Assembly (NCBI GenBank): GCA_030704615.1
Contig: CM060734.1
Span: 5,766,001 to 5,830,000 of the forward strand
Length of the DNA stretch: 64,000 nucleotides
Origin: Takakia lepidozioides
Taxonomy: Eukaryota > Streptophyta > Takakiopsida > Takakiales > Takakiaceae
Direction: 5' to 3'
A program made the position numbers and the translations under genes. The notes beneath the pieces are model-generated. The model worked only from the letters and a program-made list of their open reading frames with translations, did no database searches and was not told where the DNA came from. Position 1 is the first letter of the stretch. Every line of letters starts with the position of its first letter. Below, piece after piece: positions 55,650-64,000 of this stretch.

Positions 55650-56328
55650 GAAGTTGCCTAATGCGAAGATATGGTTTGGAGAACATGCCTTATGTACCAG
55701 TTTGTTTATTATTATTATTATTATTCGTAAAAATGCCTAACCGGCTATAGGGGTACGGTAATGCATAGGCATGCCCACAGGGTTCCCAAAAGTCCTTGCA
55801 GATTCCCGCTCGCCTTATGGTAAGGCGTCAGCGAATCGGAAGGTTGAAACATGGAACGTTGGCCGACGGGCAGGCGACGTGAGTATAGCCAAACGTTGGC
55901 GAAACACGATCTCATACCCCAATACACGGTCCACGCTCCGCCACCGCTTCAGCCGGTGGCAGAAACCGGCGGCCGATCCACATCCGTGGGGGCGCATTGA
56001 TGTCCACCGGTTATTTCCCGTTACAGGCGCGGGTGGATACCATCCTCCAAACTGAGGGGAGGAGTGTGGGAGGGGGATGGAATGTCTGTGTAAAAACGGT
56101 CGCATTGGTGGCCTCTGGAGTGCGTGGAGTTTGTGGATTGCAAGGAGAAAGTAAGCTGAAGGAAGCAGTGCAAAATTGGCGGAGGAGGAGAGAGGTCATT
56201 GGAACGGGCAGAGAGAGTGACTGGGTGTGTATTTGGAGAGAGAAAGAAAGAAATCACAATGTCCACAGGGGCAGAGTGATAATACGACAGGCTTGCGGAG
56301 GGAGATTCGCCTGAGGAAAAGCTGCAAA
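54873..56328. other. no gene seen; simple repeats upstream of the PP2C gene
   Basis: Contains a G-run near 55583-55596, (CT)n at 55618-55647 and (TTA)n at 55708-55724. Short frames have no recognisable motif. The PP2C promoter should lie at the right end, but no clear TATA box was found. Confidence 0.45.
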
Positions 56329-59300
56329 ATGGCAGGGTTAGGCCTGCTAGGACGAGTAAACATCTCACCACACTCCCGAGCCTTTGAATGCAGTCTAGCA
56401 TCACAACCCATAGATTCCCTTCCCTCTTGTCTCAAGCGGCATTCTTCTTCTTCTTCCTGTTCCTCCCATTGTTCGTACGCACATCTTCCTCCCTCGAAAA
56501 AAACGGCCTCATCAGTGTCCGTATCAGCCCGCAATGGCTGGACACAGGGGCCCAATGTCAATGTGTCACAGGTCGCGGCAATTCCAGCTCAAGCCGAGGT
56601 CGCAGTGACCTGGGGGATGACAGTGGGCCAGGCGGCACTCCAGGGACCCCGTGAGGAGATGGAAGACGAAGTGGTGGTGGAATCCGATGGACCCAATGGG
56701 TTCGTGTATGCTGCTATCTTTGATGGCCATGCGGGGTTCTCATCAGCTCAATTCCTTAGGTGAGTCCTTGGGGTGGAGAGAAGGAGACTGATAACTTCCG
56801 GTTCTTCTCATCAGCTAGAAAAAGGTGGAAGTGAGTTCCCTGGGGGAGGGCAAAAAAGCAAGGGATAGTCCCAGTTCATTTTCAAATAGAAGATTAATTA
56901 CTTCGCCAAACTTGTAGTAGTGAAGTAGGAATCGCCGGGTCAGGACAGCTCCCATTCAGTATCCATTTTGTTAAAGGTGGTGATTGAGACGGCGGAATTT
57001 AATCTAATATGAATACCGATCAGATGAGTACCGTCTGTACAGCTATGGGCAATGGGATTGCGAGCATCGCATTTAATTTGCGGGAGAGAGTTCTGCTGCT
57101 TTGCAAATAAAAGTGAATTCGATGGGTATTTTGTGTCTGGAAGAGGTTTTGTTGCTGAAAAACGAAGGGCTTTCGCATGTGTGAAATCTTCGGGTCTGTT
57201 TAGGATCGTCTGGGCAAGTTGACAAGGTGTGTTTCGTATCTATTTGCTCGGAATGGTATTGTCAATTGTTCGATACCTTTCTCCCTATTTCTGCCTATGG
57301 CATCATGTTGAGGATACCATCCAAAAGGACTGCACCCCTCTCTACTCGGTGTTGGTGTCTCTAAATAGTGCCTAAACTGACTACCCCCGTGCTACTGGGT
57401 TCTGGGGTCAATTCTGCACCACATGCATTGACTCTCCTATGGTGAAGATCTCTTTGGCCTCAAAACCAGGCCTTCAGCAGGGTGGAGTGGCGCCCATTCC
57501 ACTCTCTCCTCATCCTGTTTTTGGTCCTTTTTTTGCTCTCTCTTAGTCAGGTTTGTGGTCTATGACCACATCTACATCAAGCAGAGTCTAATGAGTACAA
57601 CCCTTCTTTGTCTCTCTCTCTCACTCTCTTTCCCCACATCTCCCACCTACCATTCATCTCTTTGGCCTTTGAATAATGTGTTCCTAGAGACGAGCTCTAC
57701 AAGGAGTGTGTGACAGCATTGGAAGGAGGTTCATTGTTGGAGTCCAGTGATTTGAGGGAGGCTGAGGCAGCGCTCACCCATGCTTTCCTGCGAGCTGATA
57801 AACGGCTACTTTCACTGTAAGCTTTTGTCCCGCTACAATATCATGGAGAACAAGATGATGATAGTAGTAGCCCGTGCCTCAGAGAGAGAGAGATATTTCA
57901 GATGTTTGGAGATTATAAATGGCCTCAACTTGGGTGCAGTGTGCAAATAATTCTGCATTTGTGAAGGTCAAATGCTGTGCTGTTAGTAGACTATTGCTCT
58001 ACTTACTTCTAATCATATAGGTTTCAAACCTTAGGGGACTAATCTGTATGTGAGGGAGGCTGGGGTGTGAATGACAGCAGTTGAGAGAGTAGGACACTAA
58101 TTCACATTCCTGTAGAGACATTAAGTCATCTGATGGACAACTCTGTAGCAGTGGGTGAATTGAAAGTCTCAGAGGTATTTAACACATTGCATTTAACTGC
58201 CAAGCCACATTCAAGTGAAGGAATTGTTCCCATCTGTGTTGTTTTGATATCTGGTAAACATTGTTGAATGGCTTGAACTATATAGCTATTTACCAGTACC
58301 AGTTAGTGTATCCAAGCTGGTTCCGTGGGTCATTCCAACCAAATGAATTCCTTCTCTATTGCAGGATAGTGATCCTTACACCCTTGATGAGAACACCATT
58401 GCCTGAGTCAACCTCCTTGTGGCTTATCATATATGTATGTGACATAGACGCAGTCCAGTAATATATGAAAAAGCTTTAAGGACCGAGGACAGTCTCTTGA
58501 GGTTGACTCCAGCAAAACAAAGCAATTGGCACACGGGACCTTTTTCTGACACAGCTGAGTTTGAAGGACACTAGCAGATTGATGTCCATCATGTGCAGAC
58601 TTGATTATACCCATGGAACTCCAGACCTGGAACATCCCTTCAAAGTGGGCAGTGTCATTGGGGTAACAAGCTCATGTCTGTATCAGTCTGTCTGCACTAC
58701 TCAAGAGGCCACTGACACGTGAGAATATGTAAGCTAGCCACTTGGAGCTGCAACAAATCATCCCAAATTTGTACCATAGGTATAATGCTCACATGAAAAG
58801 GCTTGCAGCTGCATGTCCAATGTCACTAGCTTGAGCTATGGTTGCTGTGGTTGGGAGATGCAGGTTGGAAGAGAGCATTGCAGGGCGAGAGAAGGAGTCA
58901 GGATCAACTGCCACTGTTATGCTTGTGCGCACTGATCGATTGGTGATGGCTCATGTGGGGGACTCGCGTGCGGTGGGTAATGGCTCATGCCAGCTCCGCA
59001 TCTCTCGTGAAATAGATACGTGGATGATGGTGTGAGCTTTAGAATGAAAAGGAGCACAACTGTGTACGAGAGGAGAAAGGATGTTTGTGGCCAAGTGACA
59101 CAGGGTACCATAGTGAATAGAAAGCTTGACTTACATTTGCAGACACTATATGTTTGTACCATGAGTACATTCAGATCAGTACATGACATATGCGGTCTAT
59201 TTTTTCATCTCTTCGTATGGCTCGTCGCTGATTATGGCAATAACCTGGTGGGTGGAATGGTGTAGCCAACAGCTACATAGAATGTTGAAGTGTCTCTCCC

Positions 59301-62300
59301 TCTCTCTCTCTACCAACATTGGTGTATTCTGATGTGAGTTTACATGTTGTCCTTCTTTGTCCCATGGATAAAGATTATTTTTTTCTCTCTGTCTCTGTCT
59401 CCGTCTCTCTCTTTGAGGAAAGGAAAGGACTCCAGATTGTCTCTGTGAAATGAATACGTCTCTGATTATGTGCAGATCTTGAGTCGAGCTGGGAAAGCTG
59501 AGGAACTCTCATCAGATCACCGCCCACATGGCAACAGCAAAACTTCTTTAGCAGAAGTCAAGCGAATTCAGGCAGCAGGTGGCTGGGTGTGTGCTACTCA
59601 TGACCGGCCCCTGTCCTGTCTGGTCCCTTAAACCTCCCTGCTGTATGCAATGGGTGAATGAAGGAATACCAGCACAGTTGGTTTTGTCATTCCCCTAATA
59701 GACACAGTTTATTTACTTGGCTCTTAGTGAAGGAAAGCCGTTTGTCTGCTGTCTGGCGCAGGTCAGCCATGGACGAGTTTGTGGGTCTCTGTCTGTCTCT
59801 CGTGCCTTTGGAGATGTCCAATTCAAGTCTCAAAAGAAAGAGTATGTACAATGCCATCTCATAAGTAAATAACTGAACCACAGAACAGAGAGGGATTGTT
59901 CACATAATTGTCAGAATGTTCTTGCCACAGGTTATGGGCCAGGACCCACAACTGTGACAGAGCAGGAGAAAAGATTGTAAAGGAGGGAGAATACACTCAT
60001 AAGACATTGTTTGCTGTAGTCTTGTGGCCACAGACCCTAAAGGAGAGAGTAAGAGAGGTCAACAACGGTGCCAAGAAAACACGAAGTGATTCATATTCTG
60101 CTTTAGCAGAGAACGATTGTCTTCTCACCAACAACATACTAATGTGTAGCTATTTCAACCCACTAATGGTCCTTTCCAGGTGTTCTCGCTTTCTCTCTCT
60201 GCTGTTTGCCCCCTCCACCCCCCAGAGGGAAACGGTTCCATCCTGTCCCTGGACCCTCGTGGCTCCCCGTGGACATTATAAAGTTTCTCTTTCTTTTCTC
60301 TCTCCACCCTTTGAAGCCACAGAGTGTCTTGCAGTGCATGTTTGTCAAATGAGTCAAATGTAGGGCTTAGAGTACCAGTGCTAGAATCCACATGGTATCT
60401 TGTAGCATGCTAAGCCCTAATTCTTGGTGATGTTGGCTTTGGAAGAGCAATTGATTATTCGGGTTCATTCAAGACCCTAGTTGGGAAAACCCACATGACT
60501 GACTCTGGGATGATGAATTTTCCGTGGGGACTATACTTTTGATGATATATCATAGCCAGCATTTGCAGGTAGTGGCCAATGAGTCATGTCTTCCCATCCA
60601 TTTCTCTCTACAGTCTTCCCGAATTGTTACTGCAGCCACATGTCTCCCTTCTGTGTCAGGAATAGGATAGTAGTTCTGTAATCACATAACATTTCTGGAT
60701 ATCATGTAAACTGCCAGGTTTGCAACCGATTAACGTTCAGTGAACCCAGTAAATAGATTGTTGATCTCAGGAGTGGTTGGTGGTGGCAGAATGCTTGCAG
60801 AGGGAATAAAGGGAAGGCGTTGGACAGAAGCATTTATATCTACGTGGGTTTCCTAAGGACTCTTATACATGCTGGTAGCTAGCAGAAAGTTTCTTTTTTA
60901 GTTTCAAAAGGAAGCTAAATATGTCTTACAAAAGAATCTCTTGCACACTCTCTCTCTCTCTCTTCAGAGATCTGAAGACAGTATTCATTTTCTGATACAC
61001 TGTCCGGGGTTCTCTCACCAAAGAGACGCTCTCTTCAAATCTATTCAGGGAATTGTGCCTGTACCCCTGTTTACCCACTTTGAAAGTCTTGAGGCTGAGC
61101 CAAAAGCCCAGGCCCTCCTGAAGCCTAGTTTTTGGGCAAATCACACACAGCAGATTGATGCTTGTGTGAAGGGATTTCTAGAGGATATCTGGAAAACCCG
61201 GATTAATTCTTTATATGGAGGTAAGTCTTACTACCAACGTCAGCCCCTGACAGAGGTAGGTTCTGTCCCTTTTGTTCCCGCTCAAACTGGGCGCGGGGTC
61301 AATGGCCACAAGGCTACGGCAAACAACGTCTTATGAGTACAATCTCTCTCTCTCTTCCCCCTCTCTTCTTCCTCTGTCGGGACCATGAGTAGGGCTATGG
61401 TCACAAGCAAGACAAACCTAATGGTTATATGTTTCTCATGTAGTCTCAGAATCTCATTTGGAAGTCTTCTTGAATGAGTATGTTTTCCTTGTCAGGAAAA
61501 ATCTTCATGGTGAATGGGTGGTGGCATCACCTGATACAAATCAATTGTTTTTAGATGAAGATGCAGAGTTTATTCTTTTGGCATCAGATGGCTTGTGGGA
61601 TTCGTTCAAGAGGTACGACCTTGCCTCTGCCATTACTTGTATCTTCTGATCTTATAGAACACAATTACAGAAACAGATACAAAAAAAAAACAGTCCGTTC
61701 ATGTGGATCCATAGCCTTACCTCCCTACACTTGCAGGATTAGGTATGGGCACAGAGCTTCTTATGAGTTTGTACACCACAAGTGCTCAAGTCCTGGGTTC
61801 AGAAGGAAAGGTCCTTGATGTTCCCCTCAGAAAGCTGCTAACTGAAGATATCACAACTACAGAGATTAAGGGTGTTTATGTGCTGGCAGTGCTGATGCTT
61901 CACAATTTGTGAGGAAGCAACTGAAGGAGCATGGGGACTCACAGGTATCTGCCACTTGCCATCTGATCGACCATTTGTCATTCATTAAGAGGTTTCACCA
62001 TCTAGAAGGTTCTTGGGAGGACCATGTAACCTAAGAACTAATGATGTGCCTGACTGAGAGATAGGGCTGGGACCAACACTCTCTACTGTATTGTGAGCTC
62101 GGGGATGCCCTAATGGATTGGCTTTTCAATGCAGCGTGCAGCTGAAGCTATTGCCAAAGCAGCTTTGGTTAGTAATACTCTCTCTCTCTCTCTCTTTCTC
62201 AGTTCATGGTGGGCAATGCAGAAAAGATGTTCAACATATAATCTATTCATCGGGTTGATCAAATCTTAATTAAGGATGCAGTAGGTCTTGCACTTTGCTA

Positions 62301-62858
62301 ATTGTGGTTTGGTTTGGTCTATCCTGCTGGATCAACACTGAGATAGAGAGAAATATGCTCATATGACTCTGCATGCTGTAGTAGCTTTGTGGCAACAGAC
62401 CCTCCACTGGTTGGACAGCAGGAAAGGGCGCAAAGGGTTTCTGGCAAGGGAACAAGTAGATTACTACCATCCTGTGAAGGCCTGCTCCATTAGTGAGACT
62501 CTGCTGTTGTACATGAAGTTGGTTCTGTGCTTAAAAGAGCTCCCTTAAAAAGTCATTCACTGAGTGAGAGAGTTAAGGAGTTCTGGGGGGGGGGGTGTGT
62601 GGAAGATGGTTCTGGCTACCATTAACAACAGCTGACTACAAATAAATTTGTGTGGTTCTCCCTGGTGCATTCTGGAGTTATGCTCTAGGAACCCATACTG
62701 TAGGTGTTAGCAGCAGGAAAAGATAGCCAGATGATTTAAGGAAAATTATATCTGACCATGGACAAATTCCAGTGTGATTCTTGCTGACAGAACTGTTCCT
62801 GGATCTTGCAGATGCGAAATGGGCAAGACAACGTTAGCATTATCATCATTGATTTCGG
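56329..62858 (+). CDS. TAP38: chloroplast PP2C-type protein phosphatase, TAP38/PPH1-like (3' end beyond the window)
   Basis: Nine exons join in phase: 56329-56759, 57688-57816, 58864-58972, 59476-59586, 59762-59841, 61496-61612, 61890-61944, 62135-62167 and 62812-62858. The start [11 protein letters not shown] opens a Ser-rich, acid-poor leader of about 65 residues that looks like a chloroplast transit peptide. PP2C motifs follow: [64 protein letters not shown] and [12 protein letters not shown], which include the metal-binding aspartates. Arabidopsis TAP38/PPH1 dephosphorylates light-harvesting complex II and reverses state transitions; the resemblance extends to exon-level details such as [11 protein letters not shown]. 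About 20 residues expected between exons 5 and 6 are absent, so an exon may be missed. The C-terminal membrane segment would lie beyond 63999. Confidence 0.82.
60953..61330 (+). pseudogene. LINE 3' fragment within intron 5 of the PP2C gene
   Basis: The frame has [20 protein letters not shown], the H/C-rich end of non-LTR reverse transcriptases, and then [20 protein letters not shown] and [16 protein letters not shown]. It is preceded by a (CT)n tract and followed by another. It is in the host gene's orientation and would be spliced out. Confidence 0.6.
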
Positions 62859-63999
62859 GTATTTATCGCTCTGTTCTGCTCTCTGTGGCTCTCTCCCTGT
62901 ATTTGTGAAGCAAGTTTATGGCATGTCAAGGCTACTGTGTCTATCACCATCTGTCCCTCTTTGAAACACTGGGGTTAAAACCCCCGCATCCAACTACCAG
63001 AGGGTTAGTAGTCTGTGGTGATCCCCTCTCCTGGATCTCTCCCTTTCATGCTTGAGGGCTAGTCTCTGGAGGATACCAACCCTCGTGGAGTGGGTGAGGA
63101 CTAAAGTGTGAAACTCGCTCCGAGATTGCACGTTGGATAGCTGTCAACAGTTCATTAGATGGATACTGGAGTATTCATTTAATGGTTGGTCATAGAAAAT
63201 GAGAAACATCTTGTTGACTTCAACTCGTTACATATCTGGGTTGACACCAAGATGACACATGGCTTGGTGACAGTAGTATGAAAAGGGTGTGCGACTAGAG
63301 GAAAGAGGCTGTTATGATTGAAAGCCAGATGGTGTTGCAGGAGATTGTACCAACCAAATGGAGCAGCTCAAAATTCATTGTTTGGGGTATCAAAATGGTG
63401 GTGATAACAGGGGAAGATCAGGAGGCAGATTATATGTTTGGTGAATTGATTTTCAGTATTAATAGCCAAGTGGAGACATACTCCATCAGTTTTTGACGTG
63501 GGAATTTGCATGTACAACCCTATTCATCTGGATTTTCTTTCTACATTATTTGGTTAGCTCACAATGTACATGTTCGACCCTGCTCATGGTCGGTTACTCT
63601 ATAGAGAGTAGAGATTACACACTTGCAAGGTGAATGCAACTGGTGATGCCATAGCGGCCGGGGAAGTGACAGCCCCTTGCACGCCAAGCATGTATGCTTG
63701 GAGGAGAGCAGCTGCACCTGAAAGACGGTAGTAAGCCCCCTGGAGGGGAACCTGTCATAAGAGGCAACCTCATATGGACTTTGAATTGCTGTCATTTGTG
63801 TTTCTTAACCTCAGTACTTGGAATTTCTCTTGACATAGCTGATCAATTTCTAGAGTCAGGCAACCAAAAGTTGTGTTTGTATAAATCAAGAGCGTTTCAG
63901 TGGTGTTGTGTGTAGTACGGTTTTGAGGACTGAAAATGTTGGGTGTGAATCAAATGTAAATTGTTTCTTCCCAAAGTCAAGTCGCAAGCCCTGGTTGGC
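62859..63999. other. PP2C intron sequence, no exon recognised
   Basis: After the GG/GTATTT donor at 62859 no segment encoding the expected C-terminal membrane anchor was found. Short frames (for example 63314-63496) show no motif. The last exon is probably to the right of the window. Confidence 0.45.
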
Positions 64000-64000
64000 C

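Noticed and set aside
55815-56105. Minus ORF upstream of the PP2C gene
   Set aside because: No motif and no splice or promoter support; overlapping frames on the other strand are of similar length.

Overview
The window looks like repeat-rich nuclear DNA from a green plant lineage (streptophyte). Supporting signs are spliced genes with GT-AG introns, a chloroplast-type PP2C phosphatase most like TAP38/PPH1, a mitochondrial carrier of a plant-type subgroup, and chromodomain Ty3/gypsy elements primed from a plant initiator tRNA-Met site (TGGTATCAGAGC on the minus strand). The mobile genes carry DNA methyltransferase-like domains, which fits a charophyte alga or an early-diverging land plant better than a typical flowering plant. 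I cannot name the species.

Layout. 1-1258: 3' part of a spliced gene with an amino-methyltransferase-like motif, followed by an array of palindromes (1398-2310). 2.75-4.3 kb: two related but unrecognised ORFs facing opposite ways. 4.7-10.4 kb: a decayed plus-strand chromovirus that ends inside a minus-strand copy of the same family. 10.6-12.65 kb: an unrecognised long ORF, a SWIM-like fragment and a second palindrome array. 13.9-15.2 kb: a candidate minus-strand gene. 20.3-23.8 kb: a complete six-exon mitochondrial carrier gene (336 codons) with one GC-AG intron. 26.2-29.9 kb: LINE remnants, including an ORF that joins a chromodomain, a Dam/NPPY-like domain and RNase H. 29.9-43.8 kb: a pair of 1.1-kb direct repeats, probably LTRs, whose interior holds a Ty3/gypsy element (31.05-41.07 kb). 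43.8-46.1 kb: another LTR-element remnant. 46.15-53.08 kb: a complete chromovirus with a 5-bp target duplication (CCTCG). 53.1-54.9 kb: an array of GCGACCGCC/GGCGGTCGC hairpins and more LTR fragments. 56.3-62.9 kb: nine exons of the PP2C gene, which runs past the right edge.

Most notable is the element at 31-41 kb. On the minus strand it reads as one decayed gag-pol frame: zinc knuckles, aspartic protease, C5-cytosine DNA methyltransferase, reverse transcriptase, RNase H, integrase and a PHD finger. It appears self-primed: the 16 nt next to the 5' LTR are complementary to a site inside the LTR, and no tRNA-type TGG site is present. Its LTRs are arranged as if a circle had been opened at an internal palindrome. 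Seven of the ten stops that break its frame are TAG where a CAG glutamine codon is a plausible ancestor, which suggests CHG-methylation-driven decay.

Only the carrier and the PP2C gene look like ordinary cellular genes. Nearly everything from 1 to 12.7 kb and from 26 to 55 kb is mobile or mobile-like.
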